From assembly GCA_036873135.1 (NCBI GenBank), contig JAPTYO010000005.1, positions 19,054,666-19,118,665 of the forward strand: a stretch of 64,000 nucleotides of DNA, in the 5' to 3' direction. The notes beneath the pieces are model-generated. The model had not been told where the DNA came from. It worked only from the letters and a program-made list of their open reading frames with translations, and ran no database searches. The DNA is from Clarkia xantiana subsp. parviflora (Eukaryota > Streptophyta > Magnoliopsida > Myrtales > Onagraceae). The position numbers and the translations under genes are program-made. Below, piece after piece: positions 45,320-56,122 of this stretch (the first letter of the stretch is position 1; each line of letters starts with the position of its first letter).

Positions 45320-46178
45320 TGTTAGGTTATGAGATCTAGGTCAACGGGGCGTCGTCTTTGATCTCACTCCTTACGGGGGATGTGTGCGATCCGGTGTTCC
45401 TGAGTTACCCTGCCTTAGCTTATCTTCTTCTTTTCTTCCTTCCTTCCCTTGCTTCTTCTCTCCTTCTACCCTGCAGAAGGGGCAATACCAGACACGGAGG
45501 GGGGGTGGTGCCTGGTGAACCCTCTCCGATGCCTAAGTCAGTATTCTTCTAGAGAGATAAAGCTAGAGAGATGTCAGAGCTAAAATGTCCAAATGGCCAA
45601 GATGATCCAATGAGTTGTGAAGGTGGAGTATTTATAGGCAACGGTGTCATTAAGGTGGCTTAATGACATCGTTAGCCTTTAAACGCAATTAATTAACATT
45701 TAAGCACATAATTAAAACCTTAGGATTCGGAGAAGGTAGGCGGCGTGAACCGAGTGTGGGTGTCCGAAAAATGGAGCAGGGGCCCTTGGGGGAGGAGAAA
45801 CCCGACCCCCAAGGGTAGGGGTTGGGTGAGGGCACCCAACCCCTCCTAGGGAGGATGGGGTTGGCCAACCCCATCCCTCCTAGGAGAGATCGGGTTGGCC
45901 GACCCGATCTCTCCTAGGAGAGATCGGGTTGGTCCACCCGATCTCCCCTAGGAGAGATCGGGTTGGCTGACCCGATCTCTCCTAGGGGAGGTCGGGTGTG
46001 GCCACCCAACCTCACCTAGGTGAGTTTGCCTCGGCCGGACGGGCGCTCCTGCCTCGTCCGAGCCGTTGATGTGTTCGCGAAGTGTTCGGGTTGAAGTTTC
46101 GATTTACAACCGTTAATGGGACGATAAAAATACAACGGTTTGGAAGTCAACGGGTTCGAATTGGGCGTATATCCATCA
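45320..46178 (-). repeat. Element E 3' LTR (859 bp)
   Basis: Ends TGATGGATAT (next to the polypurine tract) and CCTAACA (at the target duplication). The minus-strand TATA box is near 45630-45640. The leader motif lies at 45485-45533. A palindrome array with three 34-bp units lies at about 45880-45990; the other LTR has one. Confidence 0.9.
45831..46024. repeat. Palindromic 34-bp unit array in E 3' LTR
   Basis: A 34-bp unit with arms agagatcgggt and acccgatctct is repeated three times between larger palindromes centred on cctagg and ggttggccaacc. Each unit can form a hairpin. The 5' LTR (54146-54281) has one unit, which accounts for almost all of the 67-bp length difference. Confidence 0.85.
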
Positions 46179-46196
46179 CATGCCCCCGAGTCAACC
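46179..46196 (-). other. Element E polypurine tract
   Basis: The minus strand reads GGTTGACTCGGGGGCATG directly before TGATGGATAT of the LTR. Confidence 0.75.
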
Positions 46197-47415
46197 AATG
46201 GCCTAACCCTTGATTGACTCTATTTCAGGATGGTATGATACGCGCAATTTGAAACCGGGATTTTACCTTCTTTGTCTAAATGCTTGCTTACCCATAGATG
46301 CGTGCCTCTGACTCTGCCCCCTGCCTTATGAGATAGAGGAATTGTAAACGTCAGAGTAGCACGGACGTGTGCCTAGGCACGCGTCCGTCGGAGATAGGAG
46401 TGATAAACTTATCCTTACTATAGATGCATACTCAAAAAATACACACTTGCACAGGGGTGTGATACGAATGCAACTAAATGACTTATGCTTCAAATTCGTG
46501 CCGGGATTCTATCTAAGTGAGGAAAAATTAATTTTGGCCAAAATTTTTCCTAAGTATGGAATACTAGAAAATAAATCTATGGGATGTTAACTAGGGTGAG
46601 TGTGAGTTTGACCGTGGTTAATAGGAACTAGTTTTTAAATCTGTCCCTTAAAATTTTCCTTTCCAAAAATCAACGGTGTTGATTTGGCGACTTTGAAAAA
46701 CCCTAACCCTTTGTACTATAAAAGGGGAAGTGATTACCTCATTCTCATTGTCCTTTTCCCTTCTTTTCTTTTTGGCGGTGGGATTTCTGGTCAGGCTTGT
46801 TTCTCGGGGCGCGTGTCGTATTGAGGTACGTGTTTTCTCTTTTTGTGTAAGCATTGTCTTTGAGGGATCTAACTTTGCTTCTCCTTCAATCGTTACTTGT
46901 CTCGTTCTTGATTTGTATGTCTTCATGGTAATGTAGTCCTATTTGATTTAGCATTTTTCTATCTTTTTACCTTCATGTTTCCGCTTACTGGCGGGTGAAG
47001 TCCTCCATATTGGGATTATAATTATCTCCTTTTGCCCTTTGTCTCTGCTAGTTGACCAGTGGGGTCTCTCTCCTTATGCTGGGGGTTGTGATTATCTCCC
47101 TTTGCCCCCCTGCCTCTGCCTGTTGGCTGGTGGGGTCTCCTTATACTGGGGGTTATGACTATCTCCCCCTGCCCCCCTGCCTCTGCCTGTTGGCTGGTGG
47201 GGTCTCCTTATGTTGGGGGTTATTACTATCTCACCCTGCCCCCCTGCCTCTGGCTGTTGGCTGGTGGGGTCTTTCTTGTCGTCTTTCTATTCTTGTCTTT
47301 TGACCTTGTGTCCGCCTTTTTATGGGAATGAGTTTGTATTTCTTGTCCATTGTTCGATTTCTGTTTTCTTTAGGCTAAGCCTGTGTTTTTTCCGGTCAGC
47401 AGAACTCTCCGGTGA
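46197..47415 (+). promoter_or_regulatory. Upstream region of E antisense gene
   Basis: No certain coding region. It contains the inverted repeat at 46361-46388 (counterpart of the B G-box repeat). A plus-strand TATA box lies at 46717-46726 (ctataaaagg), followed by a T-rich leader. A repeat of about 70 bp lies at 47050-47290. The Transposase_28-like exon of B is absent. Confidence 0.55.
47050..47290. repeat. About 70-bp repeat upstream of E antisense gene
   Basis: Three to four copies with gtctccttatactgggggtt and ccctgcctctgcctgttgg. Probably in the leader or an intron of the antisense gene; B has no counterpart. Confidence 0.85.
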
Positions 47416-48482
47416 TTGATGAGGAGTAAGAGGCCAGTACGTGTGGGAGTGGTTAATTCTGGGACCGGGCCTTCGATTGCAAAAAGATCGGTTTTCTATG
47501 GTGCGGGGAGGTGTCCTCTAACTGGAGGTAAGGGTGGTGACGTTAGGGTGCCATCTTCTTTCTATACTGATGCCCCCCAATCGAAGGTCCGGGAGCCATC
47601 TTTTCCTTCTTCCTTGTTTGGTGAGTTCTTGAGCATCTGAGTTTCCTTAGTGTACATTTGTGTTTAGTCTGTTTTTTGTTGTAGGTAGACTTCGTCTTCC
47701 GCGTCTGAGTCGGAAGGAGCTGTCTCGTCCACCTGTTGATGGAATTGTTGGGTCTGAGTGGGCGCCTTATTATGGGCGTGGGGCTCGTTTTGACAATCAA
47801 TCTTCTTTGCAAACTCCTGAGGTTGGAGTTCGTGTTCTGCAGTCTGCTGTTCCTCCAGCCGATCGTGTGTCCCTGTCCAAAGGGTCGGAGGCAACTTATG
47901 AATTGGCTCGTGATGTGTTGGCTCGCTATGCTCCTGTAATGTTATTAACCGTTTTATCCTTTAGCATACTTCTTCTCCGTGCGTTATCCGTCTCATCTTT
48001 TGTTTTTGTTGCAGGGTATGGCCGACCTTGTTAATTTATCCGCCCTTGCTATTGATCTTGCTGAGGAGAGGAAGGTGTACGAGGACATTTGTGTCTCCCT
48101 TAACTCCAGTCTTATTAGCTGTTTGGAGCATAGTCGCATCACCGATTTGCGGTGCCGAGACTTGGAGGGTCGCATTGCTCTTCTCAATGAAGAGATTGAG
48201 GCATTGAGACAAAGGTCCTATCGTGATGAGACACTCCGGGCTGCTGAGTTAGTTTCTCTGGAGGAAATGTTTCGTATGGAGGCGAAAGAGTGTGCCATTG
48301 CTGAGTATAAGGCCTCCTCCGCTTATCAAGCTGCTATCGACGTTCGCTGCTCTGTGGCGAAACGTATTTCCTTGAAGGAGATTCTCGAGCGTATTCACAT
48401 GATTGCTCCTGACTTTCCTTTCTCTCGACTTGGTGATTTGTCAGACTTTGCTATCAAGCATATTGCGAAGATGAGGGAGTAG
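47416..48482 (+). CDS. Antisense multi-exon gene of element E
   Basis: Exon 47416-47619 is basic. A GT-AG intron (about 47620-47685) leads to an exon with PRLSRKELSRPPVDGIVGSE and SSLQTPEVGVRVLQSAV. A second intron (about 47937-48014, ending ttgttgcag) joins GMADLVNLSALAIDLAEERK, the last exon with coiled coil, ending at 48482. B and D show the same exon order and motifs (GMSDMVNMSS, SLRTPEVG). It runs opposite to pol and lies between the array and the 3' LTR. Function is unknown. No stop interrupts the modelled exons, unlike in B. Confidence 0.65.
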
Positions 48483-48746
48483 TACCCCTATTTCTTGTGT
48501 ATGGCTCTTTGGTTATGGACCCTTCCCTTGGTGTGTTTCCTTTACTTATCCTTCTTTTGCGTTTTCCTTCATGTCATACCTGCCATTTCATAAAGAAAAA
48601 ACATTACTTGTTCTTCATATCACTTTATTTAGAAATTTCTTTCTCATGGTATCCTTCTGAGCATGGTATCCTTCTGAGCATGGTATCCTTCTGAGCATGG
48701 TGTGATGATCTCTTCTGATACCCCTTACACGGTATACGTTGTACTG
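48483..48746. other. Spacer after E antisense gene
   Basis: T-rich spacer with a triplicated tggtatccttctgagca (48655-48700). It partly matches B at 21130-21360. No gene. Confidence 0.5.
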
Positions 48747-49372
48747 TTAGACCAAAGATACGCTCTTGGTGGGCGTCGAAATCTGTTCACGAGACAGGCT
48801 CTCGGACGGCACTTAACGTTTCACAGGATAGGCTCCCGGAGGGCTCAAGTTAGACCAAAGATACGCTCCTGGTGGGCGTCGAACTGGTAGTTTGAAATCT
48901 ACCTCAAGATACGCTCTTGGGGGCGTCGAACTGGTAGTGTTTTTTCTACCTCAAGATACGCTCTTGGGGGCGTCGAATCTGGTAGGTTGCAAATCTACCT
49001 CAAGATACGCTCCTGGGGCGTCGAATTCGTAGTTTTTGGAAACCACTCTCAAGATACGCTCTTGGTGCGTCGAAGTCGTAGTGTAATAACTACTCTCAAG
49101 ATACGCTCTTGGGGGCGTCGAAGGTTGTAGTATGAACACTACTCTCAAGATACGCTCTTGGGGGCGTCGAAGTTCGTAGTTTTTGGAAACCACTCTCAAG
49201 ATACGCTCTTGGTGCGTCGAAGGTCGTAGTGTAATAACTACTCTCAAGATACGCTCTTGGGGGCGTCAAAGGTCATAGTATGAACACTACTCTCAAGATA
49301 CGCTCTTGGGGGCGTCGAAGGTCGTAGTATGAACACTACTCTCAAGATACCTCTTGGGGGCGTCGAACCTGT
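48747..49372. repeat. Tandem array of element E 3' region
   Basis: The same monomer types as in B (21360-22350): first units with gatacgctcctggtgggcgtc, then units of about 57 bp with aaaccactctcaagatacgc and gtagtatgaacactactctc. It is shorter than in B and has a different mix of monomers. This supports common origin of the two elements' 3' parts. Confidence 0.9.
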
Positions 49373-49665
49373 CATTGACTTGAAGTCATATCTGTGTAAG
49401 GATAACTTCGTGATTATATCACCACATTCACTGGAAAATACTTTTGAATAACTACTACTCTCTTAGGAGCATTCATGTTTTTGTACACTCGGGATGCCTT
49501 GGTGCACCAAGACATCCTTTGTAGGAAATCAAAGATACTTGTAGAGTTGGAGTAACTTCGTGAGTTCTCCTTCTCAAGAGTTGTTTTTGAAAAGCTTGTA
49601 AAGCTGAAACATGCAAAATGCTAAATATGAAACTAAGGATATGGTCTTTTGCTTGTGCTTTCTTC

Positions 49666-52600
49666 TTATACGTAGTACTTCTTTAGGTGCTCTCCGCTGA
49701 AGGTGTTTGTGGAGATATACCCCTCCCCATCTTCGAGGCGGTAAGCGTTTATGTAAGGAACTGAGGCTATCTTGTATGGTCCTTCCCACTTCGGAGATAA
49801 TTTTCTGACTTGGTCTAAGTGTGAGAACTCATTCTTTCTTAGTACCAGTTCTCCTACGTGGAATTGTCTCTCCTTGACTTGGCGGTTGTAGTATCTTGCT
49901 GAGACAAGGCGCATTCGCGTCTCTGCTTCTTCTGAATTCCATCTTTTATCCTCCACCATGTCTAAATCTAAAAGCCTTGCTTTGTTGTTCTCATGCTCCT
50001 CAAAGTACTTGGTCCTCAGTGATTGTACAGCTATTTCTGCTGGTGCCACCGCTTCAGTTCCGTACACTAGGCCAAATGGCGTTTCTCCTGTGGATATCTT
50101 TGGTGTTGTCCGTACTGCCCATAGAACATTTTCCAGCTCATCTACCCAACTTCCCTTGGTGGCGTGGAGTCGTTTCTTTAGGCCATCTAGCACTATCTTG
50201 TTTGCCGATTCTACCTGTCCGTTTGTCTGAGGGTGCTTTACTGATGCGAAGCGGTGGTCTATATTCAGTCTTTCGCAATACCACTGCAATTTCTTGCTCT
50301 TGAATTGTGGGCCATTGTCACTTATTATTGCTCTTGGCACCCCGTATCTTGAGACAATGTGAGATTGGATGAAATTGACAACTTGGTCGTCTGTTGTCTT
50401 CCCCATTGCCTTTGCTTCTATCCACTTGGAGAAGTAGTCTATTGCAACGATTATGCAAGTCTTCTGACCTTTTGTTTTCGGTAGGGGGCCTATCAAATCA
50501 ATCCCCCATTGTGCGAAAGGCCAGGCTCCTGAGATGGAGCTTAGCTTTGCTGGTGGGGCTGTTATATTTCTAGAGTACCTTTGGCAGTGATCACATTTTT
50601 GTACCAAGTCTGCTACTTCTTTGCTCATTGATGGCCAATAGTATCCTAGGTTGTAGACCATTCGGCTTATTGACCGTGCTCCTTCATGGCACCCCGCATC
50701 TCCCTCATGGAGTTCTGCAAGCACTCTCTCTGTTTCTGGGTATGCTATGCATTTGAGGAAAGGTGTGGAGTATCCTTTCTTGTAGAGTTCATTGTCCATC
50801 ACTGCGTAATTCCTAGCCATCCTTTCAATCTTGACTGCTTCCACCTTATCTTTTGGGAGCTTTCCTTCCATGATGTATTGTCTCATTGGTGTCATCCAGA
50901 CTTCTGCCTCATCTATTGCTAGAACCTCCATTTGTTCTATCACTGAGTGCATTCTTTGCTCTATGAAGTGAACCTCTTTGCTTGCTTCTGCCCCTAAGGC
51001 TAGTTTACTTAAGGCGTCTGCCTCTTGGTTTTGTTCTCTTGGGACTGACTCAATGTCGAAGCTTTGGAAGCTCTTTATCAAGTCCTTGGCTTGCTGTAAG
51101 TATTTCTGCATGTTTTCGGACTTTGCAGTGTAGATTCCTTTCACTTGATTGACAACTAGTTGAGAATCACACTTGACCCTTAAATGTCTTGCCCCTACTC
51201 CTTTGGCTATTCTCAGGCCGGTTATAAGTGCTTCGTACTCAGCCTCATTGTTTGTTGCCTTAAAGGTGAGTGCCATGGCATAGCGCATAGGTGTATCGCT
51301 GTTTGGTGGGTATAGTAAGAGGCCTGCCCCTGAACCTCCTCCGTTGGACGACCCATCCGTGTGCATCTCCCATAATTCTTCTGGTTGTTTCTCCTGACTA
51401 CTACTTGCCTTGCATGTAGTTTTGACTTCTCCCAAGTCTTCGTCTGGATTGATTCCCGTGAATTCTGCAATAAAATCTGCTAGAGCCTGACCCTTTATGG
51501 CTGTTCTTGGGGCAAAATGGATGCGAAACTCACTTAGTTCAATTGCCCATTTTGTCAGTCTTCCCGATGTGTCTGGTCTTTGGAGGAGGTGTTTCAATGG
51601 CTGGTCTGTGAGGACTGTTACTTCATGCCCATGAAAATACGGTCTCAACTTTCTTGCTGATATAATCAGTGCATAGAGGTACTTTTCTATTGGCAAGTAG
51701 TTGATCTCATACTTTGCCAATGTTTTGCTTACGAAGTATACTGGCGATTGTGCAGCGCTTTCCTCTTTAATTAGCACTGAGCTTACTGCCACGTTGCTCA
51801 CAGAGATGTAGAGGTAGAGGGGCTCCCCTGGTGTAGGCTTTGCTAGGGGTGGTAGTGTTTTTAGATGTTGTTTGAGTTGCTGGAAGGCTTCCTCACATCT
51901 CGGTGTCCATTCGAATTTCTTGTTTGCCCTTAGTACCTCAAAGAAGGGTAATGCCTTGTCTCCTATTTTGGATAGGAATCTGTTAAGGGCTGCCAACCTT
52001 CCGTTTAGTCGTTGAACCTCTTTATGCTTCGTAGGTGACTGCATTTCTTCAATTTCTTGAAGTTTTTCAGGGTTTACCTCTATGCCTCGTTGGCTTACCA
52101 TGAAGCCTAAAAACTTTCCTGATTGCACCCCGAATGCGCATTTTTTCGGGTTTAGACGGACTTGATATTGCCTCATTCTCTCAAATGTTGAGCGAAGGTT
52201 CTCCACATGGTCCTTCTTCTCTTTGGATTTGACTATCATATCGTCCACATATGCCTCCATTGTCTTCCCTATCATGTCCCCAAAGATTTTGTTGACCATT
52301 CTTTGGTATGTCGCTCCAGCATTTATGAGTCCGAAAGGCATCACCGTGTAATGGTATATCTCGCTATCAGCGTAAAATGCTGTGTGAGGGGCGTCCTCAG
52401 GGGCCATTTTTATCTGGTTGTATCCTGAGTATGCGTCCATGAAGCTCATTAGTTGGTGACCTGATGTTGCATCCACTAACTGATCTATTCTTGGTAGTGG
52501 GTATGAGTCCTTAGGGCATGCTTTGTTTAGGTCGCGATAATCGATGCACATTCTCCAACTTCCTCCTGCCTTCTTTACCAGTACTGGGTTTGCCACCCAT

Positions 52601-53592
52601 GTTTGAAATCTGATCTCCTTGATGAAATTTGCCTTCAATAACTTTTCCACTTCCTCCTGGATAGCTATCTTTTTGCTTCCTCCCATTGGCCTTACCTTTT
52701 GTGTTATTGGTCGCGTTGCCGCTTCTATGTTGAGCTTGTGTGAGATTACTTCTTCTGATATTCCTGGCATATCGCTTGGTGACCAGGCGAACAGATCCTT
52801 GTATTCCCTTAGTAAAGCTACTAAGTGATTTTCCTCTTCCTGAGATAAGGCGGTCCCGATTTTGGCCTTCCTATCGGGCTCTTCTATGAGTATCTCTTTT
52901 AGTTCCTCCATGGGGGCTGGTCTTCCATGATCTTCCCTTGGGTCCTCATCTACTAGTAGGACCTCTCTTGTTTTCTTCTTCTTGCTTAGTGCGATCCTTG
53001 CACATTTCCTTGCTACCTTCTGGTTACCCTTTACTTCCCCTATCCCTTGGCCTGTGGAGAATTTCATTTTCTGATATAGCGTTGATGGTACCATGCCCCA
53101 CTTGTTTATTGTAGTGGTACCCAGAACTCCATTGTACTCCTCCATTTCTTCTGTGATGAAGAAAGGGATATCAATCTTTAGCTGTCTCTGATCTGTGCCC
53201 AATGTCACAGGCAGTGTGACTGCCCCCAGTGGGTATGTTGGCTCTCCTGAAAATCCCACCAAGGGAGAGTGAACCTGTCTTATACTGCTTGGTCGTACTC
53301 CTAGTATGCTGAGGACTTTCTTGCTAATGATGTTGGGTGAGCTTCCACTGTCTACTAGGATTCTTCCAATGTCCATATCAATGATCCTCATTGTTATGAC
53401 TAGGGCATCCTTGTTGTCTGGTAACACATGCTCCATGTCACTTCTTGAAAATTGTATTACATCTTCCCTCTTTCCCGCTGCTTGTTCTTCCTTTGGTTTA
53501 TGGTCCTCTAACTGTGCCATGTACGCTTCTCTAGCATTTGCTGACTCTCCTCCAGCTCCGTAACCTCCATGGATGACATATACGCTTGCCAT
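49666..53592 (-). CDS. Element E intact gag-less pol polyprotein (1308 aa)
   Basis: One open frame. Residues 4-25 hold VYVIHGGYGAGGESANARE. The protease has catalytic Asp about 81 (DSGSS) and GVLGTTTIN near 155-163. The RT (about 320-500) has TWVANPVLV, MPFGLINAGATYQRM and YVDDM at 448-452. The first RNase H lies at about 560-730. The second, archaeal-type RNase H (about 760-890) has HTDGSSNGGGSGAG. The integrase (about 950-1250) has the zinc domain (CHEGARS, CDHCQRY), first Asp (WGIDLIGPLP), second Asp (SDNGPQF) and Glu (VESANKIV), then WEGPYKIA. It ends FSGEHLKKYYV. The ATG is only 28 bp past the primer-binding site, and no capsid or knuckle is present. All key residues that I can check are in place, so the enzymes may be functional. 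Particle protein would have to come from another element, for example B. Confidence 0.95.
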   Translation of the reverse strand: MASVYVIHGGYGAGGESANAREAYMAQLEDHKPKEEQAAGKREDVIQFSRSDMEHVLPDNKDALVITMRIIDMDIGRILVDSGSSPNIISKKVLSILGVRPSSIRQVHSPLVGFSGEPTYPLGAVTLPVTLGTDQRQLKIDIPFFITEEMEEYNGVLGTTTINKWGMVPSTLYQKMKFSTGQGIGEVKGNQKVARKCARIALSKKKKTREVLLVDEDPREDHGRPAPMEELKEILIEEPDRKAKIGTALSQEEENHLVALLREYKDLFAWSPSDMPGISEEVISHKLNIEAATRPITQKVRPMGGSKKIAIQEEVEKLLKANFIKEIRFQTWVANPVLVKKAGGSWRMCIDYRDLNKACPKDSYPLPRIDQLVDATSGHQLMSFMDAYSGYNQIKMAPEDAPHTAFYADSEIYHYTVMPFGLINAGATYQRMVNKIFGDMIGKTMEAYVDDMIVKSKEKKDHVENLRSTFERMRQYQVRLNPKKCAFGVQSGKFLGFMVSQRGIEVNPEKLQEIEEMQSPTKHKEVQRLNGRLAALNRFLSKIGDKALPFFEVLRANKKFEWTPRCEEAFQQLKQHLKTLPPLAKPTPGEPLYLYISVSNVAVSSVLIKEESAAQSPVYFVSKTLAKYEINYLPIEKYLYALIISARKLRPYFHGHEVTVLTDQPLKHLLQRPDTSGRLTKWAIELSEFRIHFAPRTAIKGQALADFIAEFTGINPDEDLGEVKTTCKASSSQEKQPEELWEMHTDGSSNGGGSGAGLLLYPPNSDTPMRYAMALTFKATNNEAEYEALITGLRIAKGVGARHLRVKCDSQLVVNQVKGIYTAKSENMQKYLQQAKDLIKSFQSFDIESVPREQNQEADALSKLALGAEASKEVHFIEQRMHSVIEQMEVLAIDEAEVWMTPMRQYIMEGKLPKDKVEAVKIERMARNYAVMDNELYKKGYSTPFLKCIAYPETERVLAELHEGDAGCHEGARSISRMVYNLGYYWPSMSKEVADLVQKCDHCQRYSRNITAPPAKLSSISGAWPFAQWGIDLIGPLPKTKGQKTCIIVAIDYFSKWIEAKAMGKTTDDQVVNFIQSHIVSRYGVPRAIISDNGPQFKSKKLQWYCERLNIDHRFASVKHPQTNGQVESANKIVLDGLKKRLHATKGSWVDELENVLWAVRTTPKISTGETPFGLVYGTEAVAPAEIAVQSLRTKYFEEHENNKARLLDLDMVEDKRWNSEEAETRMRLVSARYYNRQVKERQFHVGELVLRKNEFSHLDQVRKLSPKWEGPYKIASVPYINAYRLEDGEGYISTNTFSGEHLKKYYV

Positions 53593-53620
53593 CTTGCTAG
53601 TGATAGTTAGGCTTTCTGTC

Positions 53621-53641
53621 CGAAGCCCACGGACGGCGCCA
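53621..53641 (-). other. Element E primer-binding site
   Basis: The minus strand reads TGGCGCCGTCCGTGGGCTTC plus one base, two bases from the 5' LTR; almost identical to B. The start matches tRNA-Asp. Confidence 0.8.
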
Positions 53642-53643
53642 AG

Positions 53644-54435
53644 TGTTAGGTTATGAGATCTAGGTCAACGGGGCGTCGTCTTTGATCTCACTCCTTACGG
53701 GGGATGTGTGCGATCCGGTGTTCCTGAGTTACCCTGCCTTAGCTTATCTTCTTCTTTTCTTCCTTCCTTCCCTTGCTTCTTCTCTCCTTCTACCCTGCAG
53801 AAGGGGCAATACCAGACACGGAGGGGGGGGTGGTGCCTGGTGAACCCTCTCCGATGCCTAAGTCAGTATTCTTCTAGAGAGATAAAGCTAGAGAGATGTC
53901 AGAGCTAAAATGTCCAAATGGCCAAGATGATCCAATGAGTTGTGAAGGTGGAGTATTTATAGACAACGGTGTCATTAAGGTGGCTTAATGACATCGTTAG
54001 CCTTTAAACGCAATTAATTAACATTTAAGCACATAATTAAAACCTTAGGATTCGGAGAAGGTAGGCGGCGTGAACCGAGTGTGGGTGTCCGAAAAATGGC
54101 GCAGGGCCCCTTGGGGGAGGAGAAATCCGACCCCCAAGGGTAGGGGTTGGGTGAGGGCACCCAACCCCTCCTAGGGAGGATGGGGTTGGCCAACCCCATC
54201 CCTCCTAGGAGAGATCGGGTTGGCCGACCCGATCTCTCCTAGGGGAGGTCGGGTGTGGCCACCCAACCTCACCTAGGTGAGTTTGCCTCGGCCGGACGGG
54301 CGCTCCGGCCTCGTCCGAGCCGTTGATGTGTTCGCGAAGTGTTCGGGTTGAAGTTTCGATTTACAACCGTTAATGGGACGATAAAAATACAACGGTTTGG
54401 AAGTCAACGGGTTCGAATTGGGCGTATATCCATCA
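53644..54435 (-). repeat. Element E 5' LTR (792 bp)
   Basis: Pairs with 45320-46178 and has the same ends. The minus-strand TATA box is near 53955-53965. The leader motif lies at 53811-53854. The palindrome array has one 34-bp unit (54146-54281). Confidence 0.95.
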
Positions 54436-54806
54436 ACCTCCAAAACACACATTGATCAAAACCCCATCTAAGTTGTGGTTTGAGAGAAATCCCTTTCCCT
54501 GTACAAGCATATTTCGGCCGGCCCCCTAACACCACCATTGGTGTGCCAAATTGCTTCCGAGCATTCGGTCCAAGGTTCTATCCCCGTTGAAGAATCGATC
54601 AGAGGATTTGCTATGGAGCTTATACCGCGTAGGACTTCTTCTCATGAAGAACTTGTACAAGTTCCGACCGGAGGATCAAAACTCCCTCCACAACGTTCTT
54701 GGGCAGGAAAGCTATTGAGGTATGTGTACATTATTTTTCTGCGTAATTAGATTACTTACAAGTACACGATTAGCATTCTGTATTATTACGTCCTCGTAAT
54801 CCAACA
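54436..54806 (+). repeat. Copia C2 5' LTR, second part
   Basis: Begins with the right copy of ACCTC and continues the copia LTR to CCAACA. With 45085-45319 it gives about 600 bp, like the C1 and C4 LTRs. The stretch tgcgtaattag (near 54740) is shared with them. Confidence 0.85.
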
Positions 54807-54807
54807 G

Positions 54808-54820
54808 TGGTATCAGAGCC
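54808..54820 (+). other. Copia C2 primer-binding site
   Basis: TGGTATCAGAGCC directly after the LTR is the standard copia site complementary to the 3' end of initiator-Met tRNA. Confidence 0.95.
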
Positions 54821-56122
54821 TGTGTTAGGAGTTCTTCAATTTTTTTGATAAACAGATGTTCTTGAAATTTTACAAAAACCGAAATTTTTTGTTTATGAAC
54901 ACCAAAGTATTTCCAAAAATTTTAACAAGAAAACATGTGTTTGATCTTTAAAAACTTAAAATTTTCTGAATTTACATGTTTTTATAGATCAAAACCGAAA
55001 ATCGCTAAACCGGTGCAATTAAGTAGAACCTAACCAAACCGGTTTTGAATGATGAACCGAACCTCTAACTTATTTTATTGAACTGTTTCAGACCAAACCG
55101 GATTTTAAAATCGGACCGACTCGAACCGGATTTTTAAAATGGACCGAACCAAATTTTAAAATTTTCGAAAATTTTAAAACGTTCAATAAAATAGGATGTC
55201 AAATTTTAAATCCAAAATGTTTTCGAACTTTAAAATTATCCTAAACAATGCTTTTAGGGTTTGTGTTTTATACACGTTTTCGGGTAAAACGCTAATCCCT
55301 GTTTACGATTACGGGGATGGATCTCGGATATGCATGTTTTTGGGTCTGGATTAAATTAGTGGGCTGAATTGCAATTGTTTACTTTCTGCAACATATATTA
55401 GAAATTTCGTCTTGACTTTGTTAAGCTAGCTGGAAAATATATATCGAGCATTGAACACTGGGATTTAAATATATGGTTAGCGCAATAGGATAGACATGCT
55501 ATGCTCATTGAAAGTGCCTAAAATACATGTCTAGAAATTTCGCATGATTGATTGTAAGCATGAATTGCAAAACAGCCCCTAATATTTTAAAAACCTTTTC
55601 AAAACCAAAAATTCCAGTCGCCAATTATGCATAATGTGTGCTGAAATTGCATGTTTTGACACGTATGCTAGAATGTTCAGGACTAAAAGCATGTGATAAT
55701 TTACTTTACGTAGAATTATAAATGCTAGGAACATTAGACGCATGACACGTAAGCATGTTGTTTGGTTTGTTCGATGTTTATGGCGTGATATATTGTTATG
55801 CATGCGTAAATTATCGTATAATTTTTCCTTTTTAATCAAAGAGCCTTGGGAAAGCCAAGATCGGGTATGCTTATTTGAAAATTCCCGTTCCGGTAATTTG
55901 CAATATAATAACCGTTTTCAAAACACTGATCTATTAGATTGAACACGGCAGTAGTGTGAACTCTTTCACGGACCCCCTTCCCTCGGTTTACTGGCGGTCG
56001 GTTTGGTCTAGACGACCGAGGTATCACTATTTGTTGTGTTCCATCCTAATAGATAATCCGATGTTTGCGATTCTGTCAAAATGTTGTTGTCTTCCAAACC
56101 TTGAATTGTTATCAATGAATAG
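54821..56122 (+). other. Copia C2 leader, 1.3 kb, no gene seen
   Basis: AT-rich untranslated leader with repeated aaccgg-type words (54990-55150). I see no coding frame with motifs. It is long for a copia leader and may hold packaging signals. Confidence 0.5.

Larger units (their letters stand above)
45320..54435 (-). mobile_element. Element E: complete pol-only Retand-type element
   Basis: LTRs at 45320-46178 and 53644-54435 with a perfect ACCTC duplication. On the minus strand: 5' LTR, primer-binding site, then at once a single intact 1308-codon pol (53592-49666), a tandem array (49372-48747), an antisense gene (plus, 47416-48482), polypurine tract and 3' LTR. There is no gag. Only about half a dozen substitutions separate the LTRs by eye, apart from a copy-number change in the palindrome array. 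With the intact pol this suggests a recent insertion. Confidence 0.95.

Noticed and set aside
49896..50303. Plus-strand frames across E pol as genes
   Set aside because: They are opposite-strand shadows of the intact 1308-codon pol and have no motifs of their own.
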